Shown one piece after another: positions 43,478 to 54,659 of a stretch of 64,000 bases of DNA. A model generated the notes under the pieces. The model was given only the letters and a program-made list of their open reading frames with translations, searched no databases and was not told where the DNA came from. This DNA comes from VAZQ01 sp963702695 (GTDB lineage Bacteria > Pseudomonadota > Alphaproteobacteria > Rhizobiales > Xanthobacteraceae): positions 1 to 64,000 of the forward strand of contig CAVPDS010000008.1 in assembly GCA_963702695.1 (NCBI GenBank). Direction: 5' to 3'. The stretch's first letter is position 1; each line of letters starts with the position of its first letter. The translations under genes were made by a program, and so were the position numbers.

Positions 43478-44248
43478 ATGCACATCGACGTCTCGTTCCT
43501 TCCGGCGGTTGCGGCGGCGTTCCTGCTGGTGTTTGCGCGGGTGGGCACCATGGTGATGCTGCTGCCGGGGCTCGGCGAGATGAACGTGCCGGCGCGCTCG
43601 CGGCTGGCGATGGCGCTCGGCCTCGCGGCGGTGCTGCTGCCGCTGCATCGCGAAGCCTATCAGATGGACCTGCGCTCGTTCGGGCCGGTGCTGGCGATGC
43701 TCGGCGACGAGATGTTCATCGGGGCGATGCTCGGGCTCACCGCGCGGCTTACGATCTCGTCGCTGCAGGTCGCGGGCGCAGTCATCGCGCAGCAGCTTGG
43801 CCTCGGCTTCGTCACCGAGATCGACCCGACCCAGGGCCAGCAGAACGTTGTCGTCGGCAACTTCCTCTCGCTCCTCGGCATCACGCTGATCTTCGCCACC
43901 GACCTTCATCATCTCGTGATCGCGGCGCTCGACGACAGCTACACGCTGTTCCGCCCGGGCGAGATCCCGCTGCTCGGCGACGCCGCGGACTTGACCACCC
44001 GCACGGTCGCCTCGGCGTTCCGGATCGGCATCCAGCTCTCGGCGCCGTTCCTCGTGTTCGGCTTGCTGTTCAATCTCGGGCTGGGCGTGCTGTCGCGGCT
44101 GATGCCGCAGATGCAGGTGTTCTTCGTCGGCCTGCCGGTGTCGATCCTGGTCGGCTTCTTCGTCCTGCTGATCGCACTCGGGGCGATGATGACCACCTTC
44201 CTCGGCTCGGTCGAGGAAGTGCTGCACGCGCTCGCCCCGCACGCGTGA
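43478..44248 (+). CDS. fliR: Flagellar export gate protein FliR
   Basis: 256 residues with six or so membrane spans (for example PAVAAAFLLVFARVGTMVML, LAMALGLAAVLLPLH, and VFFVGLPVSILVGFFVLLIA). Motifs such as QLGLGFVTEIDPTQGQQ and FLSLLGITLIFATDLHHL are typical. The ATG at 43478 follows AGAGAAGAG; the in-frame ATG at 43445 would add 11 residues encoded by the palindromic insert. Seven bases separate it from flhB. Confidence 0.95.
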   Translation: MHIDVSFLPAVAAAFLLVFARVGTMVMLLPGLGEMNVPARSRLAMALGLAAVLLPLHREAYQMDLRSFGPVLAMLGDEMFIGAMLGLTARLTISSLQVAGAVIAQQLGLGFVTEIDPTQGQQNVVVGNFLSLLGITLIFATDLHHLVIAALDDSYTLFRPGEIPLLGDAADLTTRTVASAFRIGIQLSAPFLVFGLLFNLGLGVLSRLMPQMQVFFVGLPVSILVGFFVLLIALGAMMTTFLGSVEEVLHALAPHA

Positions 44249-44254
44249 GCCGAT

Positions 44255-45325
44255 ATGGCCGACGACCAACAAGACACCGAACGATCGGAAGACCCGACCC
44301 AGAAACGGCTCGACGAGGCGCTCGAGCGCGGCGACGTGGTCAAGAGCCAGGAGGTGAGCACCTGGTTCGTGATCGCCGGCGGGACGATGCTCCTGCTCGC
44401 GTTCTCCAGCACCATGAGCGGCGCGCTGGCCACCAGCATGCGCGGCCTGCTGGCGAATTCCTACGATCTGCGGGTCGACGGCGGCGGTTTGCTCGACATC
44501 GCCCGCAGGCTCTGCACGGAAGTCGTCGCCGCGATGGCGATCCCACTGCTGCTGCTGATGCTCGCGGCCCTGGGCGGCAATCTCATCCAGCATCGCCTGG
44601 TCTGGTCGGCGGAGGCGCTCAAGCCCAAGCTCTCCAAAATATCGCCGATGGCCGGCCTGCAGCGCCTGTTCTCGAAGCAGGCGCTGGCGAATTTCGCCAA
44701 GGGGCTGGTCAAGCTCGTGCTCATCGGTGCGGTGATGGCGATCGAGCTTTGGCCGGAGCGGGACCGGCTGGAAAGCCTGGTCGCGGCTGACCCCTTGGCG
44801 CTGCTGCCGCTCACGCAATCGCTTGCGCTGCAGGTTCTCGGCGTCGTGGTCGCGATCCTCGCGCTGATCGCGGCCGCCGATTATCTGTTCCAGTACCGGC
44901 AATGGTTCGAGCGGCAGAAAATGTCGCTGCGGGAAATGAAGGACGAGTTCAAGCAGACTGAAGGCGACCCGATGGTCAAGGGCAAGATCCGCCAGTTGCG
45001 GCAGGCCCGCATGCGCAAGCGCATGATGGCCGCGGTCCCGACCGCGTCGGTCGTCATCACCAACCCGACCCACTTCGCGGTCGCCCTGCAATACGAGCGC
45101 GGCATGAACGCCCCGGTCTGCGTCGCCAAGGGCGCCGACCTGATCGCCCGCAAGATCCGCGAAGTCGCTGAGCAGCACGGGATACCGATCGTCGAGAATC
45201 CCCCATTGGCCCGTGCGCTCCACGGCACGGTCGAGGTCGATGAGGAAATACCCTCCGAGCACTACAAGGCGGTCGCCGATGTCATCGGCTATGTCATGCG
45301 CTTCAAGCGGGCGCTGGCGCGGTGA
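44255..45325 (+). CDS. flhB: Flagellar export switch protein FlhB
   Basis: 356 residues. Four membrane spans in the first 210 residues, then the cytoplasmic domain with the self-cleavage site NPTH at residues 270-273 (VITNPTHFAVALQY) and PVCVAKGADLIARKIREVAE. The N-terminus SEDPTQKRLDEALERGDVVK is typical. It switches export specificity from rod/hook to filament proteins after cleavage between Asn270 and Pro271. Confidence 0.96.
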   Translation: MADDQQDTERSEDPTQKRLDEALERGDVVKSQEVSTWFVIAGGTMLLLAFSSTMSGALATSMRGLLANSYDLRVDGGGLLDIARRLCTEVVAAMAIPLLLLMLAALGGNLIQHRLVWSAEALKPKLSKISPMAGLQRLFSKQALANFAKGLVKLVLIGAVMAIELWPERDRLESLVAADPLALLPLTQSLALQVLGVVVAILALIAAADYLFQYRQWFERQKMSLREMKDEFKQTEGDPMVKGKIRQLRQARMRKRMMAAVPTASVVITNPTHFAVALQYERGMNAPVCVAKGADLIARKIREVAEQHGIPIVENPPLARALHGTVEVDEEIPSEHYKAVADVIGYVMRFKRALAR

Positions 45326-45432
45326 GGACTCTCGCCGCGCTCCCGATGCTCCGCAGCGGGCCTCTTGCGCCGATTCAGCGCCTGGGGCACTGAGGAATCG
45401 CGCTTGCACGCGAATCAAGGTCGGACGCGGAT

Positions 45433-48006
<2,574 letters not shown>

Positions 48007-48228
48007 CGGGCTGGCATTGCGATCTCAGCTCCGGCTCTGGTGACAGCGAGCTTTCTTCATCACTTCTGCAGGGAAGGGAAAGCAAGCGCGCGGTGCCGCG
48101 CGGCCGTCCTCCCAGGTTGTCGATGCGACATTTGTTCATCGGCCGGCGGCCGAGCGCGCTATATGCTATATACTGTGTGCGAGACCCACGTCATGGCTCG
48201 CAGCGGCGCGCAAGGCAGGAGTGACGAC

Positions 48229-49206
48229 ATGATCGGAAAAACCCTCCCGCGGCTGATCGCGTTCGCCGGCATCGCCGCTGTTGCCCTCGCCGCGCCCGTA
48301 CAAGCCGACGAGTGGCCGTCGCGGCCGGTGCGCGTGCTGATCCCGTTCACGCCCGGGGGCACCGCGGATACGCTCGGCCGCATCGCCGGCCAGAAACTCT
48401 CCGAATCACTCAAGCAGAATTTCATCATGGAGAACCGTCCGGGCGGCGGCGGCATCACCGCGGCAGAGATCACCGCGCATCAACTGCCGGATGGTTACAA
48501 CCTGGTCGTTTCCGGTATCGGCGGTTTCATCATCATCAATGCCGTCACGCCGAACATGCCGGTCGACATCATCAAGGATTTCACGCACATCGCGATCCTC
48601 GGCGGGCCGCCTTCAGTGCTCGTCGTGACGCCCGACATGCCGAAGACGCTGGGCGATTTCGTCAGCCTCGCGCGCAAGGAGCCGGGCAAGATCAACTACG
48701 GCTCGCCGTCGGCCGGATCGCACTCGGCGATGATCGCGGACCTGTTCCAGCAGAAGGCCGGCATCAAGCTCAGCCACATCCCCTACAAGGGGGCGAGCCA
48801 GGCGCTCAACGATATGCTCGGCGGCCACCTGCCGGCGTCGTCGATGACGCTCACCTCCGCGGCCGGGCAGCTCGCGGCCGGCAAGGTGCGGGCGCTGGCG
48901 ATCTCGACGCCGCAGCGCGTGCCTGACTATCCCGACATTCCGACTTATGCCGAGCAAGGCTTTCCCGACATCGTCGCCTACACCTGGTTCTCGCTCTCCG
49001 GTCCGGCCGATATGCCGCCCGAGATCGTGAACAAGCTCAATGCCGAGGTGGTGAAGGCGTTCAAGCAGCCTGACGTCGTGGAGCGCCTCAAGCGCGAGGC
49101 GATCTTCACCGAGCCGTTCACCGCCGCGGAGTTCACCGCCTTCTTCAAGAAGGAAATGGAGCGCTGGACTCCGATCGCCAAGGCGGCGGGATTCCGGCCG
49201 GAATAG
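48229..49206 (+). CDS. Bug/TctC-family solute-binding protein
   Basis: A 325-residue periplasmic binding protein. I chose the ATG at 48229, 6 bases after CAGGAG, because the signal peptide (LIAFAGIAAVALAAPVQA) then starts correctly; the frame from 48040 is an extension. Signatures: WPSRPVRVLIPFTPGGTADT, ENRPGGGGITAAEI, INYGSPSAGSHSAM and HIPYKGASQALNDMLGG. Orphan with no TctA/B. The preceding 48007-48228 is a spacer without another gene. Confidence 0.86.
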   Translation: MIGKTLPRLIAFAGIAAVALAAPVQADEWPSRPVRVLIPFTPGGTADTLGRIAGQKLSESLKQNFIMENRPGGGGITAAEITAHQLPDGYNLVVSGIGGFIIINAVTPNMPVDIIKDFTHIAILGGPPSVLVVTPDMPKTLGDFVSLARKEPGKINYGSPSAGSHSAMIADLFQQKAGIKLSHIPYKGASQALNDMLGGHLPASSMTLTSAAGQLAAGKVRALAISTPQRVPDYPDIPTYAEQGFPDIVAYTWFSLSGPADMPPEIVNKLNAEVVKAFKQPDVVERLKREAIFTEPFTAAEFTAFFKKEMERWTPIAKAAGFRPE

Positions 49207-49210
49207 CAGC

Positions 49211-49438
49211 ATGGATGCATCGGAACGCCGCGATAACATGGACGAACCGGAACGCCTCGATCCGAAGACCGAGGAACGCGAGCGCGGGATCGCCAACATC
49301 GTCCTGCTGCTCGCCTTCGTTGCCGTGGTCGGGATCGGGATCTGGCTCGTCAACGTGATGTTCGACCAGAGCAAGATCGACGATTGCGCCGCACAGGGCC
49401 GGCGCAATTGCGCGCCGATCGATGCGCCGGCGCGATGA
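49211..49438 (+). CDS. Small single-span membrane protein
   Basis: 75 residues starting four bases after the TctC stop, so probably co-translated. A charged N-terminus (DPKTEERERG), one span (IANIVLLLAFVAVVGIGIWLV), and a C-terminal part with two Cys (DDCAAQGRRNCAPI). The ATG at 49238 is an alternative start. No named family; the Cys pair probably faces the periplasm. Confidence 0.65.
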   Translation: MDASERRDNMDEPERLDPKTEERERGIANIVLLLAFVAVVGIGIWLVNVMFDQSKIDDCAAQGRRNCAPIDAPAR

Positions 49439-49441
49439 GAT

Positions 49442-49843
49442 CTACTCCCGTGCGCAGTTCGCGCAGCGGCAGCCGACCGGCGCGATGAAGAGCTCGAAGT
49501 ATTCCTCCCCGTAGTCGCACGTGATCTCGTCGCCGGGCGCGAGTTTCTTGCAGGCGAGCACCATCAGCTTGCCGCGCACCAGCTCGAACTCCGCATTCGG
49601 CCGGCAGGCGTGGTTGACGTAGCGCGCGAGGTTGCGCCGGCTCGAACCGTCGATGGTCCAGCGGCTGTCGAGCTCGAACATGTACTTGCAGCCGGTGCGC
49701 CGTTCGCGCGCGCGCGCCTGCGGGGTTGGGATGCGGCGGCCTTTGTACTCGACGATCGGCTCGCCCTTGGCGATCGGCGCGGTTGCGAACAGGCCAAGCC
49801 CGGTGAGCGACCGTCCGACGCGGAAAAGTTTGCTGCGCGGCAT
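49442..49843 (-). CDS. SET-domain protein (putative lysine methyltransferase)
   Basis: A compact 133-residue SET domain: GRSLTGLGLFATAPIAKGEP (N-terminal SET motif), RYVNHACRPNAEF (NHxCxPN, SAM and active-site motif), DEITCDYGEEYF (GDEIxxDYG) and a post-SET Cys cluster, GCRCANC. Family knowledge: SET enzymes methylate lysines, mostly in eukaryotic histones; bacterial ones act on chromatin-like or ribosomal proteins or host targets. Complete, no signal peptide. Tail-to-tail with the 49211 gene. Confidence 0.85.
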   Translation of the reverse strand: MPRSKLFRVGRSLTGLGLFATAPIAKGEPIVEYKGRRIPTPQARARERRTGCKYMFELDSRWTIDGSSRRNLARYVNHACRPNAEFELVRGKLMVLACKKLAPGDEITCDYGEEYFELFIAPVGCRCANCARE

Positions 49844-49949
49844 ACCGCGTGCTTACACGCGGATTCGCCGTGGTTCAAACAGGTCTGCGCGGCGATCCCT
49901 TCTCGCGGTATGATCAGACGCGTCAATGCCATCTCCGGAGGCGATCGCC

Positions 49950-50657
49950 ATGCGCTACGAGCTTTACTATTGGCCCGAGATTCAAGGCCGCGGCGAATTC
50001 GTTCGCCTGGCATTGGAAGAGGCGGGCGCCGACTACGTCGATGTGGGACGCAAGCGCGGCCGCAAGGCGATCGAGGCCATGATCGCGCGCAAGCGCGAGA
50101 AGCATCCGCCCTATGCGCCGCCGTTCCTGAAGGCCGGCGATCGCATCATCGGCCAGACTGCGAACATCCTGCTTTATCTCGGTGAGCGGCATGGCCTCGC
50201 GCCCAGGGACGACACCGCCAAGCTGTGGGCGCATCAGTTGCAGCTCACGATCGCCGACCTCGTGACGCATATTCACGACACGCATCATCCGGTGTCGGGC
50301 TGGCTCTATTTCGAGGAGCAGATCCCGGCCGCCAAACGCCGCACCGCCGATTTCTGGAAATATCGGGTGCCGAAATTTCTCGGTTACTTCGAGCGCGTCA
50401 TCGAAGGCGCCGGCGGCGACTATCTGCTCGGCCGGCGGCTCAGCTATGTCGACCTCTCGCTGTTTGAGATCGTCGAAGGCCTGCGCTACGCGTTCCCGAG
50501 GCGCATGAAGCGGTTCGAGAAGAAGATCCCGCGCGTCATTGCGCTGCGCGACCGGGTGGCAAAGCGCCCGCGGATCGCCGCCTATCTCGCATCCAGACGA
50601 CGGATCCCGTTCAGCCAATGGGGTATCTACCGTTACTTCCGCGAGCTGGATGGCTAG
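49950..50657 (+). CDS. Glutathione S-transferase family protein
   Basis: 235 residues; the ATG at 49950 follows CCGGAGG. An N-terminal thioredoxin-like domain (ELYYWPEIQGRGEFVRLALE; Tyr-Tyr near the catalytic position; Pro at the cis-Pro site in PPFLKAGDRIIGQTANILLY) and a C-terminal helical domain (LQLTIADLVTHIHDTHHPVS, RRLSYVDLSLFEIVEG). It resembles the sigma/Alpha-like GSTs of soil bacteria. Cytoplasmic detoxification enzyme, substrate unknown. Divergent from the SET gene. Confidence 0.83.
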   Translation: MRYELYYWPEIQGRGEFVRLALEEAGADYVDVGRKRGRKAIEAMIARKREKHPPYAPPFLKAGDRIIGQTANILLYLGERHGLAPRDDTAKLWAHQLQLTIADLVTHIHDTHHPVSGWLYFEEQIPAAKRRTADFWKYRVPKFLGYFERVIEGAGGDYLLGRRLSYVDLSLFEIVEGLRYAFPRRMKRFEKKIPRVIALRDRVAKRPRIAAYLASRRRIPFSQWGIYRYFRELDG

Positions 50658-50663
50658 TCTCGC

Positions 50664-51188
50664 TCAGAATCCGTAAATCATGATGGTGATCGCGAAGGCG
50701 ACAACGCCCGCCATGGCGAGGACCGCGGGCAGGCAGACCAGAATGCCGGCCAACACAAGCCGCTCATTGCGTACCGCCAGCACGATGGCGGCAACGGCCA
50801 TCACCGGGTAGAGGAAGCGCCGGGCGAACACAGTGAGGCCGAGGAGACCGCCGCCCAACTCAAGCCCGTGGATGAACACCGACGGCAATTCCGTCACCCA
50901 GACCACGAGCAGAAGCGCGGCGAGCGCCACGATGGCGTGACGGAGCCAGCCGCGGCCCGCACACACCAGGGCTGCGATCGCGATCACCGGGGCAATCGCG
51001 AGCCGCGCCTTGATGAGCCTTTGCGCAACGTCCAGCACGCGCGTGGAGTGATCAAAATCGATGAAAAAGGCCGGAAAGGCCGTCAATGCGTTCCAGGTTG
51101 CCACGACCGAGACGATGATGAGCGCGACCTGCAGCAGGAGCTGCGGGGTGGGCCTCGCGCTGGCGGTCGCCGTGGGGCTCATCGGCAT
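50664..51188 (-). CDS. Multi-span membrane protein, uncharacterised
   Basis: 174 residues with about four to five hydrophobic spans: LLLQVALIIVSVVATWNALT, LAIAPVIAIAALVCAGRGWL, AIVALAALLLVVWVTELPSV, FLYPVMAVAAIVLAVR and LVLAGILVCLPAVLAMAGVV. No catalytic motif recognised. It ends six bases from the GST stop (convergent). Confidence 0.65.
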   Translation of the reverse strand: MPMSPTATASARPTPQLLLQVALIIVSVVATWNALTAFPAFFIDFDHSTRVLDVAQRLIKARLAIAPVIAIAALVCAGRGWLRHAIVALAALLLVVWVTELPSVFIHGLELGGGLLGLTVFARRFLYPVMAVAAIVLAVRNERLVLAGILVCLPAVLAMAGVVAFAITIMIYGF

Positions 51189-51262
51189 TCCTTCCCGACC
51201 ATCAGTTGCATCGACGGCCGCGCGGCGGGACTCGTGCGCTTAGTTCATGTCAACTTCGGGTA

Positions 51263-51589
51263 TCAGTTGCACGCCCCATCGCGAAGCTTTGCGACTTTCT
51301 TCGACTGGCGCTCGCAGTCGTTGCCGTAGGTCTTGTTGTCGCAACCGCACACCGGCCGGTAGATCTGGGTGCAAATCTCCGGGACGCGGACGCAGCTTCC
51401 TTGCGCATCGGCGGTCGTGCCGCACGTTGCCGCCCGCTGTTCGCACCAGAGGCCGTTGTCGCACGCGATACCCGCGATGCCGCCGCAAGTCTGACCGACA
51501 CCGGCCGCGGACGCGGCACCTGCGAACAGCACAATGCCGAAGGTCACGATCAGCGCAGCAAGGAAGAGCCGAATCGGATCAGAGTTCAC
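51263..51589 (-). CDS. Exported Kazal-type serine protease inhibitor domain protein
   Basis: 108 residues from the GTG at 51589 (GGGAGA upstream) with a signal peptide (IRLFLAALIVTFGIVLFAGA to ASA). The N-terminal mature part has CGGIAGIACDNGLWCEQ (insulin-like-growth-factor-binding style Cys region). The C-terminal half is a Kazal domain: CTQIYRPVCGCDNKTYGNDC then KVAKLRDGAC, with the YRPVCG-DNKTY-NDC signature. Kazal domains inhibit serine proteases. Secreted or periplasmic. The 175-residue frame starting at 51790 lacks a start signal. Confidence 0.82.
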   Translation of the reverse strand: MNSDPIRLFLAALIVTFGIVLFAGAASAAGVGQTCGGIAGIACDNGLWCEQRAATCGTTADAQGSCVRVPEICTQIYRPVCGCDNKTYGNDCERQSKKVAKLRDGACN

Positions 51590-51657
51590 GGGCGTGTTCT
51601 CCCAAGGGGGTGCAGCGGCGGACGCAGCCGCGGAATTGGCGGCCGCAAAGGGGACCG

Positions 51658-51693
51658 CATGCCGAACTTTAACATCATGCCGAACTTTAACAT
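51658..51693. repeat. 18-base tandem direct repeat
   Basis: The 17-base word ATGCCGAACTTTAACAT occurs at 51659-51675 and 51677-51693, period 18, upstream of the Kazal gene. A tandem pair of AT-containing words before a gene could be a regulator site, but no known consensus fits. Confidence 0.6.
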
Positions 51694-51832
51694 AATGATT
51701 CGAAATGGTGCGGGCGAAATTAAAGTCGCTCGGCGTTCGGCGCGTCGAGGATTGCAATCGGAAACCGCGGATGACAGTGTTCCGGCTCAAGCTCCGGAAT
51801 GATCCGGTGTCGAATCAACTTGGGATCAACAA

Positions 51833-52321
51833 ATGGTCTGGCGCCGACTGACGGAAGGCTTGGCCGCGGTGCTGCTCGGCGTGGCGCTCTGCGTTTCATC
51901 GGCGCTGGCCGCGCCGGCGCCGGCCGAGACGCCGCAGGCGTTCCTCGACGCGATCTACAAGAACTATCTCGGCAAGGAGTCGAAAGGGATCGACCTCTCC
52001 AAGCCGGCGGCGATCCGCCGGTACTTCACGCCGCCGCTCGCGGCGGCCATGATCAAGGACAACGCCGCGGCAGCCAAGCGCGGCGACGTGCCCGAGCTCG
52101 ACGGCGATCCCTTCATTGATGGCCAGGACTGGGAGATTGCCGATCTCGCGATCAAGGTCGCGATGAGCGGTGCGGACAAGGCGATCGGCACCGTGTCGTT
52201 CAAGAACTCCGGGCAGCCGACTACCGTCACGCTCGATCTCATGAAGATTGCTGCCGGTTGGCGCATCGCCGACATCAAGAACGGCAAGCGCTCGCTGCGA
52301 GCGATGTATAAGTTGAAATAG
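51833..52321 (+). CDS. Exported DUF3828-like protein
   Basis: 162 residues; signal peptide (RLTEGLAAVLLGVALCVSSALA). The mature part (TPQAFLDAIYKNYLGKESKG, AIRRYFTPPLAAAMIKDNAA, and VTLDLMKIAAGWRIADIKNG) matches the layout of DUF3828/NTF2-like exported proteins, in which the C-terminal strand W-I-D is typical. No catalytic role known. No operon partner is clear; the spacing to the next gene is 208 bases with nothing notable. Confidence 0.7.
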   Translation: MVWRRLTEGLAAVLLGVALCVSSALAAPAPAETPQAFLDAIYKNYLGKESKGIDLSKPAAIRRYFTPPLAAAMIKDNAAAAKRGDVPELDGDPFIDGQDWEIADLAIKVAMSGADKAIGTVSFKNSGQPTTVTLDLMKIAAGWRIADIKNGKRSLRAMYKLK

Positions 52322-52529
52322 GCGCACATTCCCGGCTGGCCATCCCCGATGGGGGCCGCGAAATCCGGGGTTGGAGGCGAAACCTGCAACCGGCACGGGA
52401 TTGCGTTTCGCCGCACCGATCATACGTGTGCTGGATCGAACTCTGTACGTGTGCTGGAAAGACATGGGGCAAGACAGGGCGATAAAGGGGGACGAGTTTA
52501 CTTGGTCCAACCCTTGAAGGAGGAAAACC

Positions 52530-52784
52530 ATGCGGAAGGCACTTCTGATCGCGATGCTGGCTGCCGGTGCGGCGGCGATGGCTCCCGCTGGAGCGGCGCA
52601 GGCGCAGTCCGGGCAGCCCAACCAGTTCTGCATGGCAGGCTGGGGCTGCGTGCCCTCGTCGCCGGCGCGCTACAACGCCTGCTTTGGGCTCGCCTTGCAG
52701 CGCGGCCTGACCGTGTCGCGCGGCGATGAGTATAACCTCAACAGATTCCTCTACGACTGCCTCTCCGGCCGCGTCCGGCACTGA
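52530..52784 (+). CDS. Small exported Cys protein
   Basis: 84 residues; AAGGAGGAAAACC precedes the ATG, an excellent ribosome site. Signal peptide (LLIAMLAAGAAAMAPAGAAQ), then a mature part of about 58 residues with four Cys (FCMAGWGCVPSSPARYNACF, YDCLSGR), likely two disulfides. No named family. Confidence 0.68.
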   Translation: MRKALLIAMLAAGAAAMAPAGAAQAQSGQPNQFCMAGWGCVPSSPARYNACFGLALQRGLTVSRGDEYNLNRFLYDCLSGRVRH

Positions 52785-52798
52785 CGGGCTTTAGTTCT

Positions 52799-52875
52799 AG
52801 CCCGGATTGAGCGATGCGGCATGCGGGACGGCGAAGGCCATTTCCCCGGATTTTGCTTTGCTCGATCCGGGCTAC
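52799..52875. repeat. REP-type palindrome
   Basis: TAGCCCGGATTGAGCGATGC at the left and TTTGCTTTGCTCGATCCGGGC at the right form a long hairpin with an inner AT-free loop; same family as the arrays near 30938 and 54660. It follows the small exported protein. Confidence 0.65.
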
Positions 52876-52913
52876 GGGCTACTACGGGCGGCCACGAACT
52901 GATGGAGGGTGTC

Positions 52914-53163
52914 ATGCCGCGCGACAACGACTTCGACGACCTCCCGTGCTTTCGAGGTTACGCGTAAGCGGAGGAAGGGGTTACCCTTCCGAGACGCGGG
53001 TACGCCGCGGCCATCGCCTCGTGCATGGCGACAAGGAGTTGCTCGAAAAGCTCGGGCGCAATGATCTCTGCCCGTGCGGCTCCGGGCGCAGCTTTCAAGA
53101 AATGCTGCCTGCGCTCCGGCCGCTTCGACGGCAGCGAGCGCAAGGATTATGTGCGCGAGTGAA
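52914..53163 (+). pseudogene. SEC-C motif (zinc-finger) small protein, frameshifted
   Basis: The piece KLGRNDLCPCGSGRSF is the SEC-C zinc motif; the expected CC pair and tail (FKKCCLRSGRFDGSERKDYVRE) are in the next frame because of one extra T near 53094. The upstream part (from ATG 52914, MPRDNDFDDLPCF) is also out of register. A short SEC-C protein next to DUF5996 is plausible, but the gene as sequenced is broken. Low certainty about the start. Confidence 0.5.
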
Positions 53164-53189
53164 GGCGCTTGCCAAACCCGGAGGACGTC

Positions 53190-54140
53190 ATGCCGCAACC
53201 CGTGGACACGGTCGCCTGGCCCGAATTGCCCTACGCCGCGTGGCAGGACACCTGCGCGACGCTCCAGCTCTGGACGCAGGTGGTCGGCAAGGTGCGGCTG
53301 GCGCTGACGCCGTGGCTCAACCATTCCTGGCACGTCACCCTCTATCTCACCGCGCGCGGCTTGAGCACGGGGCCGATGCCGTGCGCGAGCCGCGACGTCG
53401 AGATGGAGTTCGACTTCATCGATCACGTGCTGTGGCTGCGCACCAGCGACGGCCACTTCCGCCAGATCATGCTGCGGCCGATCGCGGTCGCCGAGTTCCA
53501 TGGCGAAGTGATGCACGCGCTCGCCGGGCTCGGCGTCGCCGTGCGCATCAACGAGATGCCGAACGAAGTTGCCGATCCCATCCGCTTCAGCGAAGACCGC
53601 ACGCACGCCGCCTACGACCGCGACTATGCCAACCGGCATTTCCGCGTGCTGCTCGCCACCCACCGGGTGTTCTCGCATTTCCGCACCGCGTTTCTCGGCA
53701 AGGTGAGCCCGGTGCATTTCTTCTGGGGCAGCTTCGATCTCGCGGTGACGCGCTTTTCCGGCCGGCCGGCACCGCTGCTCACCAGCCATACGCCGGGCCT
53801 GCCCGACGCGGTCGCGCGCGAGGCCTATTCGCACGAGGTGTCGAGCGCCGGTTTCTGGCCGGGTGGCGGGCCGATCGACTATCCGGCGTATTATTCCTAC
53901 GCCTATCCGGAGCCCGACGGCTTTTCCGCCGCGCCCGTGCAGCCGGCGCAGGCGTTCTATTTCAAGGATTTTGGCCAGTTCATCCTGCCGTATGACGCCG
54001 TGCGCACCGCGCGCGATCCGGAAGCGGCGCTGATGGCGTTCCTGCAGAGCACCTACGAGGCCGCGGCGGTGCTCGGCCAGTGGGACCGCAAGGCGCTGGA
54101 ATGCGCGCTGGGGCAGAAGGGGAAGGTGCGGGCGGTGTAG
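53190..54140 (+). CDS. DUF5996-family protein
   Basis: 316 residues; the ATG at 53190 follows CGGAGGAC. Signatures from the family: WPELPYAAWQDTCATLQLWT, SWHVTLYLTARGLSTGPMP, VEMEFDFIDHVLWLRTSDG, VHFFWGSFDLAVTRFSGRPA and EVSSAGFWPGG. Many acidic and His residues but no known catalytic activity. No signal peptide. The broken SEC-C gene lies upstream. Confidence 0.8.
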   Translation: MPQPVDTVAWPELPYAAWQDTCATLQLWTQVVGKVRLALTPWLNHSWHVTLYLTARGLSTGPMPCASRDVEMEFDFIDHVLWLRTSDGHFRQIMLRPIAVAEFHGEVMHALAGLGVAVRINEMPNEVADPIRFSEDRTHAAYDRDYANRHFRVLLATHRVFSHFRTAFLGKVSPVHFFWGSFDLAVTRFSGRPAPLLTSHTPGLPDAVAREAYSHEVSSAGFWPGGGPIDYPAYYSYAYPEPDGFSAAPVQPAQAFYFKDFGQFILPYDAVRTARDPEAALMAFLQSTYEAAAVLGQWDRKALECALGQKGKVRAV

Positions 54141-54205
54141 AGAGCGCCGCGGCATCCGGGATCGGCCGAGGCATGGCCCCGGACTTCGCCGCGCTTAATC
54201 CGGGC

Positions 54206-54559
54206 CTACGCTTGCTTCGGCGTCGGACGTTGGGCCGGCCGGCTGTGCTTTTCCTTCACATCGGCGATCTTTTGCAGCATCTCTTTGAGCGCATCGAGTG
54301 ATTTGGTCTCGTCCTCGGTCAGCGCCGCGCGCGGATGGAAATGCGCCATCAGTACGATCAAGGCGTCGCCGATGCGGCCAAGCTGCTTGCCGTAGGTGCC
54401 GACGTCGGACAATACCTCTTGTTCGACGTCCGGCGCGCTCGATTGACCGAGGTTGATGTTGATCAGCCCGAACTGGCTGCCGATCGGGCTGAGGAACGCC
54501 GTCCACGGATTGATGGACTGAACGACGTCGCCGGACAATGGAAGCTTGAAGGTGGGCAT
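54206..54559 (-). CDS. Hypothetical protein
   Basis: 117 residues from the ATG at 54559, preceded by GAGGAG. Segments: SGDVVQSINPWTAFLSPIGS, FGLININLGQSSAPDVEQEV, and a helical charged C-terminus (LDALKEMLQKIADVKEKHSR). No signal peptide, no family recognised. The 275-residue frame extending to 55033 crosses REP elements and is rejected. Confidence 0.62.
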   Translation of the reverse strand: MPTFKLPLSGDVVQSINPWTAFLSPIGSQFGLININLGQSSAPDVEQEVLSDVGTYGKQLGRIGDALIVLMAHFHPRAALTEDETKSLDALKEMLQKIADVKEKHSRPAQRPTPKQA

Positions 54560-54659
54560 GCGCGGCTCCTCGATGGGTGGGCTCATGATGCAAAGGGTGG
54601 ACGCCCGGCGTATGTAGCTTAGCGGCGGCGTGCGCGTACGAGGAGGCCGGACGATATTG

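Noticed and set aside
43355..45418. 687-codon minus-strand frame over fliR/flhB
   Set aside because: Gln/Arg/Glu/His-rich shadow of two certain flagellar genes.
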